A stretch of DNA of 16,218 bases from the NCBI GenBank assembly GCA_028287035.1, contig JAQBQL010000010.1, forward strand, positions 1 through 16,218, read 5' to 3'. This DNA is from Labilithrix sp. (GTDB lineage Bacteria > Myxococcota > Polyangia > Polyangiales > Polyangiaceae). Positions 1-6,969 of the stretch are shown piece by piece; positions within the stretch are counted from its first letter, which is position 1, and every line of letters starts with the position of its first letter. The position numbers and the translations under genes were made by a program. The notes under the pieces are model-generated. The model saw only the letters and a list, made by a program, of their open reading frames with translations. It searched no databases and was not told where the DNA came from.

Positions 1-455
1 CGTTGTGCGGACGCCGTGCTCTCCGGCGAAGTGCGCGAGGCGCTCCGGCTTGGGATCGCTGACGAGGATGTTCTCGGGCGGCATCACCTTCGCGTGCACG
101 AGCCCCGCGCTCGTCCAGGGGCTCGGCGCCGGTCCGGTCGGTGAGACGGGCGAGGCAGGCTGACGGGGCGCGGACGGCTGCGTGTCGTCGTCGCGCCCCG
201 GCTCGTCCGCCGCACGCGTCGCCGGCCACGACCGCGCCGGCGCGGCCTCGGTCGGGGCGAAGGGCAGGACGTTGTCCTCGAGGGTGTCCCGCGGCTCGTC
301 GTCCCACCGACCCGGCGATCCCGCCGAGACCGGATAGGCGCTGGAGTCGTGAGCGAAGAGCTCGCTCAGCAGCCGGCGAGCATGATCGCAGGCGGGACCT
401 GCAGGCGACGTCCCCGACGGAGGCGGGCAACGATCTTTGCGATGGCGTCCAGCAT
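1..455 (-). pseudogene. Broken, possibly kinase-like reading frame, open at the left edge
   Basis: On the minus strand one frame is open from 477 past base 1, with nearly all codons ending in G or C between about 365 and 1, which suggests coding sequence. It has no ATG, GTG or TTG before about residue 110. The frame beside it starts with ATG at 455 (MLDAIAKIVARLRRG) and hits TGA at 366-368, so a frameshift around 370-400 would join the two. The product has a Pro/Ala-rich middle and then LVHAKVMPPENILVSD and RLAHFAGEHG. These look like a damaged protein-kinase catalytic loop (HRDxKPEN) and DFG region: the catalytic Asp is missing and there is an extra residue. The similarity is weak and is my inference; it could instead be an unrelated linker-rich protein whose start lies in a sequencing error. 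The stretch 456-541 shows nothing. Confidence 0.3.
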
Positions 456-541
456 GATTGCGCCCTTCTGCGCCCTTTCATGCGGGATGTCAAGTCCGCG
501 GCATCCCCGGCGCGAGGCGGAAAAATGCCGCTCGTCGCGGC

Positions 542-1033
542 TCACCACACGTCGACGATCGACATCTCGCGGAGCTTCGCCTTCGCGCGGAGCTCGATGA
601 CGTCGCCGCGAACACGACCGAGCAGCGCGCGTCCGAGCGGCGACTGGGGCGTGACGACCTGCACGCTCGCGCCGTCGACCTCGAGCTTCGCGCCGCCGCC
701 GTGCGGGGACATGAAGAACGTGCTCGTCACGCCCGCGTCGTCCTCGAGGGTGATGACCGCCGACGCGCAGATCGGCGTCGCGTCGCCGATCTCCTTCAGC
801 TCCATTCCGGTCAGGAGCTTCACCGCGTTCTCGAGCTCGGCGACCCGCGCCGCCTGACCCGCGGCGAGGTACGAGGCCTCGAGCGCGCGCGTGTCCTTGT
901 CGTTCTCCGGCTTCGCCTCGGCGTGCGTGGCCGCGTCGGCCGCGTCGTAGGCGGCCTTCCGCATCGTCGCGATCTCGGTCTCGACGTGCGCGAGCAGCGC
1001 GTCGAGCAGGGCACGCTTTCGCTTCTGGCTCAC
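542..1033 (-). CDS. GreA/GreB-family transcription elongation factor
   Basis: This 163-aa protein should bind RNA polymerase through the secondary channel and stimulate cleavage of backtracked transcripts. The N-terminal half (residues 1-75) is a predicted antiparallel coiled coil containing AEAKPENDKDTRALEASYL, the conserved tip signature of a GreB-like subfamily. Its D/E residues would coordinate the catalytic metal. The C-terminal half (about 80-163) is the FKBP-like GreA_C domain with VVTPQSPLGRALLGR. Length matches the family (about 155-165 aa). The start is GTG at 1033. The gene lies 10 bp downstream of a membrane-protein gene on the same strand, so it is probably cotranscribed. It is not the canonical GreA, whose N-terminal sequence differs, so a paralogue with a specialised role is likely. 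Confidence 0.88.
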   Translation of the reverse strand: MSQKRKRALLDALLAHVETEIATMRKAAYDAADAATHAEAKPENDKDTRALEASYLAAGQAARVAELENAVKLLTGMELKEIGDATPICASAVITLEDDAGVTSTFFMSPHGGGAKLEVDGASVQVVTPQSPLGRALLGRVRGDVIELRAKAKLREMSIVDVW

Positions 1034-1043
1034 GGCGGCGACT

Positions 1044-2384
1044 CTACCTAGCTCCGTCCCCGTCCGGTAGTGCCTCGGCAGCGCCCTCCGCGCCGCGCTC
1101 CGTCGACACGAGCGTGTACGAGGCCGTGCTCGAGCCGTCGGGCAGGATGACGAGGCCGATGGTCACGATCGCGACGAACGCGGTCGCGATCGTGCTCCCC
1201 GACCCGGTCGTGTCACGCGCGAAGGTCACGGGGGCCGCTGCCGCGAAGCGGACGCGCTGGCAGAGCGCCTGCGCCGCGTCGAGCAGCGCGAAGGAGCACG
1301 GCACCGGGTCCGCGGCGCTCGCGTCGGCGCCCTCCGCGAAGGCGACGACGGGCGGGCCCACCTTGTGCTGCGCCGGGTAGAACACGCGCGTCTCACCGTC
1401 GAGCGCCACCACCTCCACCTCGTCGGTGCGCTCTGCGTGGCGGATCGCGAGCACGAACGTGCGGAGCCCGTCACGATCGCGTGTGCCCGCCACCTCGATG
1501 GTGACCTCGTGCACGGATTCGCTGCCCGCGAGCGTGATGAAGTACAGGGCCGTGCCGTCGGACGACCGCGCTTGCACGCGATAGTGCAGCTTGTCGCCGA
1601 CGCGGAGCGAGAGCAGCGGCGACGACCGCTCGGCGGCGGCCCGCGCCGAGAGGTGCGAGGTGGCGGTGACCGGACCGCGATGGGCGACGGCGTCGAAGGC
1701 GACGCGGCCCTTTCCCGCGGCACGCACGCGGACCGCGGTGACCGCCGACCATGCGGCGGCGCGCTCGGCGTCGACCGGCTGCGGGCCGTTCTCGCGCCCG
1801 AAGAACCAGTACGGGCTCGGAGGGCGTGACAGCACCACGGGCACGTCGCGCTCGCGCCCCACGTGCATCACGGGGTCACCGGTCGTCACGTAGAAGGGCA
1901 CCTGCCCCACGGTGACGAGCGCGCCCGCGGCCACCGAGAAGCGCGCCGCGGCGAGGCCCGCGAGGACGAGCGTCGGCAGCGCCGTGCGCAGCAGCGGAAG
2001 CCGCGAGCCGCGGCGCAGAGCGAGCACGAGGAGCGTCGCGACGAAGATCGCTGCCGCGACCGCCGCGGTGGCGCCGTAGAGGTGCGCCGCGCCCCGGAAC
2101 ATGGTGGCGGCGTTCCACGGTCCGTCACTGCCGAACAGCTGGAAGTAGGGCATGTCGCGCATGACGACGACGAACGCGACGAGCCCGACGTGCGGGGCGA
2201 CGCACGCGAGCGCGGCGGGATGCGCGAGCGCGCCCGGCCTGCGCCGCGCGTCGAGGAGGAACGCGACGAACAGCACGGCGAGGGCGCCGATCGCGCCGAC
2301 CGCGAGCTGCCCGTGCACCGGATCGATCCGGTAGGTCGTCTCCTCGAGCATCGCCTCGGTGGCGGGAAGGAAGAAGGGGTTCAC
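1044..2384 (-). CDS. Polytopic membrane protein of unknown function
   Basis: I do not recognise this 446-aa protein. With the GTG start at 2384 (GGGG 5 nt upstream) it begins VNPFFLPATEAMLEETTYR. It has four predicted membrane segments in its first half (near GAIGALAVLFVAFLL, ACVAPHVGLVAFVVV, AAVAAAIFVATLLVLAL and TLVLAGLAAARFSVAAGALV). About 220 residues of probable extracytoplasmic beta-rich domain follow, including VGDKLHYRV and ALYFITLAGSESVHEVTIEV. A hydrophobic stretch near the C-terminus (FVAIVTIGLVILPDG) may be another helix or a buried strand. An in-frame ATG at 2351 is a possible start; the frame runs on to 2537, but that part overlaps the divergent promoter region and is Arg/Ala-rich non-coding in style. 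It is upstream of the GreA/GreB gene in one operon. Confidence 0.72.
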   Translation of the reverse strand: MNPFFLPATEAMLEETTYRIDPVHGQLAVGAIGALAVLFVAFLLDARRRPGALAHPAALACVAPHVGLVAFVVVMRDMPYFQLFGSDGPWNAATMFRGAAHLYGATAAVAAAIFVATLLVLALRRGSRLPLLRTALPTLVLAGLAAARFSVAAGALVTVGQVPFYVTTGDPVMHVGRERDVPVVLSRPPSPYWFFGRENGPQPVDAERAAAWSAVTAVRVRAAGKGRVAFDAVAHRGPVTATSHLSARAAAERSSPLLSLRVGDKLHYRVQARSSDGTALYFITLAGSESVHEVTIEVAGTRDRDGLRTFVLAIRHAERTDEVEVVALDGETRVFYPAQHKVGPPVVAFAEGADASAADPVPCSFALLDAAQALCQRVRFAAAAPVTFARDTTGSGSTIATAFVAIVTIGLVILPDGSSTASYTLVSTERGAEGAAEALPDGDGAR

Positions 2385-2454
2385 GCCAGCCCCACGTACA
2401 CGACCCGTACCGCACGCTCGAGCCACCCGCGCGAAGCCTCCTACGCGCTGCAAT

Positions 2455-2474
2455 TCCGCGGACTTGACCGCGGA
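2455..2474. promoter_or_regulatory. Inverted repeat between divergent membrane-protein and antiporter genes
   Basis: TCCGCGG, a 6-nt spacer (ACTTGA) and CCGCGGA form perfect 7-bp inverted arms. CCGCGGACT also occurs twice as a direct repeat 12 bp apart (2456-2464 and 2468-2476). It sits in the roughly 190-bp region between two divergent starts (2384 and 2576), so an operator is plausible. The arms are GC-only, which is common by chance here. Confidence 0.35.
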
Positions 2475-2575
2475 CTGCCCCGCGCCGTTCGCGCTGCCGC
2501 CCCGCGCGAGAGCCGGGCTGTGGTCGGCGTGCGCCACTCCTCGTGGAATCGAGGGATGATGCGCCCGGAGGTCCG

Positions 2576-4129
2576 GTGCGCGAACGTCTCGAAGGTTTCA
2601 TCCTCGTCCTCGCCGTGGGTGCGGCGGTCGCGATCGCCGCCAAGCGCGCGGGCGCGCCCTACAACGTGGCGCTCGTCGTCGTGGGCCTCGTCCTCGTGTT
2701 CGCCAACGTGCTGCCCCACGCGCCGATGGACCCCGAGATCGTCCTCGTCGCGTTCCTGCCGCTGCTCGTCTTCGAGAGCGCGCTCTTCGCGGATGCTCGC
2801 GCGCTGTTCGCCGCTGCCCGTCCGATCCTCGCGCTGTCGGTGCCCGGCGTGGCGCTCTCGCTGCTCGGCACCGCCGCCGTGGCGACGTTCGTGCTGCGCT
2901 TGCCCTTCCCGGTGGCGCTCCTCCTCGGCGCGCTGCTCGCCATCACCGACACGGTGAGCGTCCTGCTCGCCTTCCGCAGCACGCGCGTGCCTTCCCGCCT
3001 CGCCGCGATCATGGAGGGCGAGAGCCTCTTCAACGACGGCACCGCGCTCGTCCTCGTCAGCATCACGAGCGCCGTCGTGGCGACCGGCAACTTCGCGCTC
3101 GCCGACATGACCCGCTCGCTGCTCCTCGCGATCTTCGGCGGCGTCGCGAGCGGCGTGGCGTTCGGGGCGCTCGGCAGCGCGGCGCTGCGGCGGGTGCCCG
3201 ATCACCTGACGGGCATCCTGGTCTCCACCGTGCTCGTCTTCGCCACCTCCCTCATCGCGGAGCGGCTCCACGCCTCGCCGGTCATCGCGGTCGTCATCGT
3301 CGGCCTCATGGTCGGCCGCGAAGCGCGCGTGGCGCTCGAGCCGTCCCGGGTGCTGGCGCTGCAGGGCTTCTGGGAGGTGGTCGGCTTCGCGGTCAACGTG
3401 CTGCTCTTCCTCCTCGTCGGCATGCAGATCGACGCCGTCATGCTGGTGAGCGAGGCCGGTCCGATCCTCGCCGCGCTCGTCGCCCTGCACGTGGGCCGCG
3501 CCATCTCGGTCTACGGTAACTTCCTCCTGCTCCGCACCGCACGGCGCGACGTGGTGCCGATGCGCTGGCAGCACGTCATGGTGTTCGGCAACATCAAGGG
3601 CGCGCTGTCGATGGCCGCGGTGCTCGCGCTGCCAAGGGCCCTCCCCTACCGATCGCGGCTCGTCACCATCGTGTTCGGCGTCACCTTCATCACGCTGCTC
3701 ACGCAGGCGCTTCCGTTCCGGCGGGTCCTCCGGCTGCTCGGCGTGGCGGCGGGAGGACCCGACGACATCGAGCAGGCGCGGGCACGCCTCATCGCAGCCC
3801 GGCGCGCGCAGGTCGAGCTCGACGCGCTGCTGGCGACGGGCCTCCTTTCGCGCCATGAGCACGCCGAGCGGCGCGCCGCCTTCCAGCGAACGGTGATCGA
3901 GGCCGAGGCGAAGCTCCGGACGCCGGCCGGCGACGCGTCGGACGATGCGATCATCGACGGCGCCGTGCTCGCGGCCCAGAAGGCGGCGCTCCTCGATGCG
4001 GCGCGGCGCGGGCTCATCGGCGGCGAGACCGCCAACCGCGAGGTCGAGCACCTCGACCGTCGCATCCTGCAGCTCGGCGCGCATGACAGCGTGGCCACCG
4101 CATCCGACCCCGAGGAGGAGAGCCGATGA
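2576..4129 (+). CDS. CPA1-family cation/proton antiporter (NhaP-type)
   Basis: This inner-membrane protein of 517 aa should exchange Na+ and/or K+ for H+. Residues 1 to about 390 contain about a dozen hydrophobic segments with family motifs: FLPLLVFESALFADAR, LLGALLAITDTVSVLLAFRS (an ion-binding Asp region) and EGESLFNDGTALVLV (the ND pair typical of CPA1). Later comes RWQHVMVFGNIKGALSMA with the conserved Arg/Gly helix. The last 120 residues are hydrophilic and predicted alpha-helical/coiled, a cytoplasmic tail. I chose GTG at 2576 because GGAGG lies 4 nt upstream; GTG at 2543 is an alternative with no ribosome site. The downstream RCK gene overlaps by ATGA, implying a regulated transporter. 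Substrate cannot be told from sequence alone. Confidence 0.9.
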   Translation: MRERLEGFILVLAVGAAVAIAAKRAGAPYNVALVVVGLVLVFANVLPHAPMDPEIVLVAFLPLLVFESALFADARALFAAARPILALSVPGVALSLLGTAAVATFVLRLPFPVALLLGALLAITDTVSVLLAFRSTRVPSRLAAIMEGESLFNDGTALVLVSITSAVVATGNFALADMTRSLLLAIFGGVASGVAFGALGSAALRRVPDHLTGILVSTVLVFATSLIAERLHASPVIAVVIVGLMVGREARVALEPSRVLALQGFWEVVGFAVNVLLFLLVGMQIDAVMLVSEAGPILAALVALHVGRAISVYGNFLLLRTARRDVVPMRWQHVMVFGNIKGALSMAAVLALPRALPYRSRLVTIVFGVTFITLLTQALPFRRVLRLLGVAAGGPDDIEQARARLIAARRAQVELDALLATGLLSRHEHAERRAAFQRTVIEAEAKLRTPAGDASDDAIIDGAVLAAQKAALLDAARRGLIGGETANREVEHLDRRILQLGAHDSVATASDPEEESR

Positions 4130-4809
4130 AGATCGTGATCACCGGCGCCGGCCGAGGCGGCCTCAGCCTGGCCGTGCACCTGCAGGGCGCGGGGCACGAG
4201 GTCACGATCATCGATCGCGATGCCGGGATCACCGGCCACGCCGCCGAGCAGTACGGCCTCGTGGCGATGGTCGGCGACGCGACGAGCTCCGAGATCCTGA
4301 GGCAGGCCGAGCCGCAGCGCGCCGACGCCGTGCTCGCGATGCTCCACCGCGACGCGGACAACCTGGCGGTCGCGATGCTCGCGCGTTCGCTCGGCGCCCG
4401 GCGCGTCATGGTGCGGATGCGCGATCCCGACTACCGCGGGCTCTATGCTTCGGCGGGCGTCGCGCAGATCCTTTCAGAGACCGAGATCCTGGTGGGCGCG
4501 ATGGCCACCGCGGTCGAGTTCGAGGCGGTGAGCCACTCGATGATCCTCGGCGCGGGGGCGGCCATCGCCGTCGAGATCGAGGTGCTTCCCGGCGCGTGGG
4601 TCATCGGCCGACCGGTGAGCGAGGTGGCGGCGCATGCTGCGTTCCCGCCTTCGTGCGTCGTCGCGGGCATGACGCTCGACGGCAACGTGCAGGCTCCGCG
4701 CGGGGCGGCGGTCATCGAGGCCGGCATGCAGCTGCTCGTCGTGGCGGCGCGGCGGGATCTCCGCGCGACCATCGAGTTCTTCCGCCGCACGCACGACCGC
4801 CACGCCTGA
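4126..4809 (+). CDS. TrkA-type RCK regulatory protein (NAD-binding plus RCK-C domains)
   Basis: The 227-aa protein has an N-terminal Rossmann fold with GAGRGGLSLAVHL and an acidic residue after the second strand (VTIIDRD), the pattern of TrkA_N/RCK domains that bind NAD(H) or other nucleotides. Residues 70-140 contain the characteristic AVLAMLHRDADNLAVAMLARSLGARRVMVRMRDPDY. The C-terminal 85 residues match a TrkA_C (RCK_C) domain. Such proteins gate K+ channels and transporters from the cytoplasmic face. Its ATG overlaps the antiporter stop (ATGA, 4126-4129) and a strong GAGGAGGAG lies 5 nt upstream, so translation is coupled one to one with the antiporter. I infer that it is the soluble regulatory subunit of that antiporter rather than of a Trk channel, since no TrkH is present. 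Confidence 0.88.
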   Translation: MKIVITGAGRGGLSLAVHLQGAGHEVTIIDRDAGITGHAAEQYGLVAMVGDATSSEILRQAEPQRADAVLAMLHRDADNLAVAMLARSLGARRVMVRMRDPDYRGLYASAGVAQILSETEILVGAMATAVEFEAVSHSMILGAGAAIAVEIEVLPGAWVIGRPVSEVAAHAAFPPSCVVAGMTLDGNVQAPRGAAVIEAGMQLLVVAARRDLRATIEFFRRTHDRHA

Positions 4810-4825
4810 GCGCGCCGGCTCAGGC
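4804..4825. terminator. Bidirectional hairpin containing both convergent stop codons
   Basis: GCCTGAGC, a 6-nt loop (GCGCCG) and GCTCAGGC form a perfect 8-bp stem. The RCK gene stop (TGA, 4807-4809) lies in the left arm and the zinc-ribbon gene stop (TCA on the plus strand, 4820-4822) lies in the right arm. There is no T tract on either side, so this would be a hairpin-only or factor-assisted terminator, as is usual in very GC-rich genomes. Confidence 0.6.
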
Positions 4826-5044
4826 GATCCGCTCGGCGCGGACGAGGCGCGCGATCGGGGCGTTGCACGAGGCGCAGGCGCGCACGTCGACCACCACGTG
4901 CGCGGGCCATCCGACGGCGATCGGCGCGATCTCCGCGGCGGCGAGCGTCTGCAGCGGACGGAGCGCCGCGAGCGACGCCGCGTCGTAGCGCGCGCCGCAG
5001 CGGCAGCGCCGCGACGACGTGGGAGCGAGCGTACCGGCGGTCAT
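4820..5044 (-). CDS. Small zinc-ribbon protein coupled to the pentapeptide-repeat gene
   Basis: A 74-aa protein beginning MTAGTLAPTSSRRC. It has two cysteine pairs, CRCG near residue 14 and CASC near residue 57, a spacing that suits a single zinc ribbon (CxC...CxxC). The part between them contains a hydrophobic stretch (WPAHVVVDVRAC), as expected for the beta strands of a ribbon. I chose ATG at 5044 because it overlaps the stop of the pentapeptide-repeat gene as ATGA, typical of translational coupling. A longer in-frame reading to 5254 would lie entirely inside that gene and is Arg-rich shadow sequence. No family is recognised; a protein-protein or nucleic-acid-binding role is possible but unproven. 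Confidence 0.68.
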   Translation of the reverse strand: MTAGTLAPTSSRRCRCGARYDAASLAALRPLQTLAAAEIAPIAVGWPAHVVVDVRACASCNAPIARLVRAERIA

Positions 5045-5850
5045 CGGTACGGCCCCGAGGGAGGCGCCTTGCTGGCCCCGAGGCCGCGGGCGCCGTCGAG
5101 GTTGGCGCTGTCGAGCAGCACGTCGACGAGGCGTGCGCCGGTGAGGTCGGCGCGTTCGAGATTCGCCTCGGTGAGGTCGGCGCTCGTGAGATCGGCGTCG
5201 CGCAGGTCCGCCTTCTCGAGGTTCGCGCCCGCGAGCTTGGCGCCGGCGAGGCACGTGCCGCGGAGGTTCGCCTTCTCGAGGTTCGAGCCCGTGAGATCGG
5301 CGTTCCGCAGGTTGGCGGCGCGGAGATCGACCTTCTCGAGGTTCGCGGAGACGAAGATCGCGCCCTCGGCGTTCACCCCGTCCATGCGGGCGTGCTCCAG
5401 GTTCACGCGTGCCAGCGAGGCGCGTGCGAGCGTCGCGCCGGCGAGGTTCGCGTCCTCGAGGTTCGATCCGTCGAGCACGGCCTCGGTCAGGTTCGCGCGC
5501 ACGAGGTCGGCCTCCTCGAGGTTCGAGCCGCGCAGCGAGGCGCCGCTCAGGTTGGCGTCCTCGAAGTTCGCCTCCTCGAGGTTCGTGCCGTCGAGGCGTG
5601 CGCCTCTGAGGTCGGCGCCACGCAGCGTCGCCTCCTCGAGGTCGGAGTGGTGGAGCGTCGCGCCGGCGAGCCGTGCGCCGTCGAGCCGTGCCCGCTCGAG
5701 CGCGGCTCCGTCGATGAGCGCGCCCTCGAGGCGAACCCCCGAGAGATCGACCTTTCGCGCCGTCGCCTCGGCGAGCGCCTGCCCGACCGTGCGCGCGCGC
5801 TGCGAGACGAAGAGGAGGTGGCCCGCGTGATGAAGCAGCTCGATCGCCAT
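5041..5850 (-). CDS. Pentapeptide-repeat protein (right-handed quadrilateral beta-helix)
   Basis: After an N-terminal helical cap (residues 1-35, MAIELLHHAGHLLFVSQ...), almost the whole 269-aa protein is A(D/N)LxX pentapeptides. They are organised in 20-residue units of the form NLEKxxLRxAxLxxAxLxxA, each one square turn of the helix; about ten turns follow without indels. The C-terminus (GLGASKAPPSGPYR) is a short tail. Known relatives include DNA-mimicking proteins such as MfpA and Qnr, but many have no known function, and nothing here specifies gyrase protection. There is no signal peptide, so it is likely cytoplasmic. It starts at ATG 5850 with no clear ribosome site. Its stop overlaps the start of the zinc-ribbon gene, and an AraC-type regulator is divergently transcribed. 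Confidence 0.92.
   Translation of the reverse strand: MAIELLHHAGHLLFVSQRARTVGQALAEATARKVDLSGVRLEGALIDGAALERARLDGARLAGATLHHSDLEEATLRGADLRGARLDGTNLEEANFEDANLSGASLRGSNLEEADLVRANLTEAVLDGSNLEDANLAGATLARASLARVNLEHARMDGVNAEGAIFVSANLEKVDLRAANLRNADLTGSNLEKANLRGTCLAGAKLAGANLEKADLRDADLTSADLTEANLERADLTGARLVDVLLDSANLDGARGLGASKAPPSGPYR
5155..5700. repeat. 60-bp tandem periodicity within the pentapeptide-repeat gene
   Basis: CTCGAG recurs in exact 60-bp register, ending at 5220, 5280, 5340, 5460, 5520, 5580, 5640 and 5700. The copies at 5160 and 5400 differ by one base. Each marks the Leu-Glu of an NLE(E/K) turn start. The period is protein-coding, one beta-helix turn per unit, and is free of indels over about 550 bp. 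Confidence 0.85.
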
Positions 5851-5900
5851 GACACGACTCTACGGCGTGACCCGCGGGCTCACCATGACGGGCCTCGCCA

Positions 5901-5910
5901 CAAACGTTTG
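5901..5910. promoter_or_regulatory. Perfect 10-bp palindrome in divergent intergenic region
   Basis: CAAACGTTTG is a perfect palindrome and unusually AT-rich for this DNA. It lies midway between the pentapeptide-repeat start (5850) and the AraC-type regulator start (5962). It is a candidate operator for either promoter. AraC proteins usually bind direct repeats, so another repressor is equally possible. A TACTAT element at 5947-5952, about 10 nt before the GTG start, could be a -10 box of a short- or no-leader transcript. Confidence 0.35.
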
Positions 5911-5961
5911 CCGAACGCGCCAGAACCCGCGCCTCGCGGAGCGTCTTACTATGGTGGTCTC

Positions 5962-6969
5962 GTGGGCAGGCCTCTCAAGGAAGTGGCAGGACCGAACGCG
6001 CTCGCGCCGGCGCTGCTCCGTCTCGTCGTGGAGCATGGCGGCGACCCCGCGCTGCTCGCGGTGCAGTGCGGGCTCGACGCGTCCGCCGCCGACCTCGACG
6101 AGGTGGCGATCACGCCGTCCTCCCTCGCGCTCCTCGTGCGCAGCGTGAGCGAGGTGCTCGCCGACCCGCACGGGGCGCTGCGCTTTCCGTTCGAGGCGAA
6201 GGTGCGCCGGTACGACGGCGTGGGTCTCGCGCTCCGCTCGGCACGGACGCCGCGCGAGGTGATGATGCTGGCCGCGCGCTATGCGCCGCTCCTGTTCCCG
6301 CAGCTCGCGATCGCCGTGGCCGATGGCGAGGAGGTCGTGCTCACCGCGCAGCATGCCGGGCACCCGCGCGGGCTCGGCCTCCTCGTCGACGAGCTGATCC
6401 TCGCGACGCTGCTCGCGCACTGCCGGAGGGGCGGGTCGGAGGTGACGCCGGCGCGCGTCTGGTTGACGAGCGCGCGACCGCGCACGATCGAGCCGCTCCT
6501 CGAGGCGCTCCGGACGTCCGCGGTCACGTTCGGCGAGCGCGACACCGGGTTCGCGCTGGGCCGCGCCGCCGCCGATCGCGAGCTGCCCGGCTACGATGCC
6601 GCGATGCTGGTGACGGCCGAGCAGCTCGCCGGCGCGGCGCTCGCCAGCGCGCCGCGGGCCGGATCGCTGGCGTCGCTCGTGGCGACGCGGCTCGAGGCGC
6701 TCCTCGCCGAAGCGCCCACCACCGACGCGGTCGCGGCGTCGCTGCACATGAGCGGGCGCACGCTGCAGCGGCGTCTCGAGGAGGAAGGGACGCGGTTCTC
6801 CGCGGTGCTCGACGTCGCCCGTGAGCGGGCGGCGCGGCGGCTGCTCGACGACCGCGCGCTGCCGCTCACGGAGGTCGCCTTCCGCGCCGGCTTCGCGGAC
6901 CTCGCGTCGTTCAGCCGGGCGTTCAAGCGCTGGACGGGCATGCCGCCGGGGGCGTACCGCCGCCGCTGA
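5962..6969 (+). CDS. AraC-family transcriptional regulator
   Basis: A 335-aa regulator. Residues 1 to about 190 match the arabinose-binding-like N-terminal domain found in OruR/ArgR-type AraC proteins (pattern LLRLVVEHGGDPALLA ... AITPSSLALLVRSV). The last 100 residues form the AraC double helix-turn-helix: DAVAASLHMSGRTLQRRLEEEG is the first helix-turn-helix, and VAFRAGFADLASFSRAFKRW followed by GMPPGAYR is the conserved second. I chose GTG at 5962 because the reading frame further upstream runs antisense through the pentapeptide-repeat gene; GTG at 5983 is also possible. It is divergent from the pentapeptide-repeat/zinc-ribbon pair, so it may control it. Effector unknown. Confidence 0.9.
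   Translation: MGRPLKEVAGPNALAPALLRLVVEHGGDPALLAVQCGLDASAADLDEVAITPSSLALLVRSVSEVLADPHGALRFPFEAKVRRYDGVGLALRSARTPREVMMLAARYAPLLFPQLAIAVADGEEVVLTAQHAGHPRGLGLLVDELILATLLAHCRRGGSEVTPARVWLTSARPRTIEPLLEALRTSAVTFGERDTGFALGRAAADRELPGYDAAMLVTAEQLAGAALASAPRAGSLASLVATRLEALLAEAPTTDAVAASLHMSGRTLQRRLEEEGTRFSAVLDVARERAARRLLDDRALPLTEVAFRAGFADLASFSRAFKRWTGMPPGAYRRR

Noticed and set aside
2441..4084. 547-residue open frame on the minus strand opposite the antiporter
   Set aside because: It is His/Glu/Arg-rich and lacks any domain or membrane segment. It mirrors the antiporter codons, as is usual opposite genes with G/C-rich third positions.
4820..5254. 144-residue version of the zinc-ribbon protein
   Set aside because: The first 70 residues are Arg-rich and lie entirely inside the pentapeptide-repeat gene; ATG 5044 with ATGA overlap is the natural start.
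5155..5700. CRISPR-like regular 60-bp repeats
   Set aside because: The repeat lies within a single intact coding frame encoding pentapeptides; there are no unique spacers between identical repeats.
5392..5961. 190-residue N-terminal extension of the AraC regulator
   Set aside because: It runs antisense through the pentapeptide-repeat gene and reads as Arg/Ala/Glu-rich shadow; the arabinose-binding-like domain begins right after 5962.
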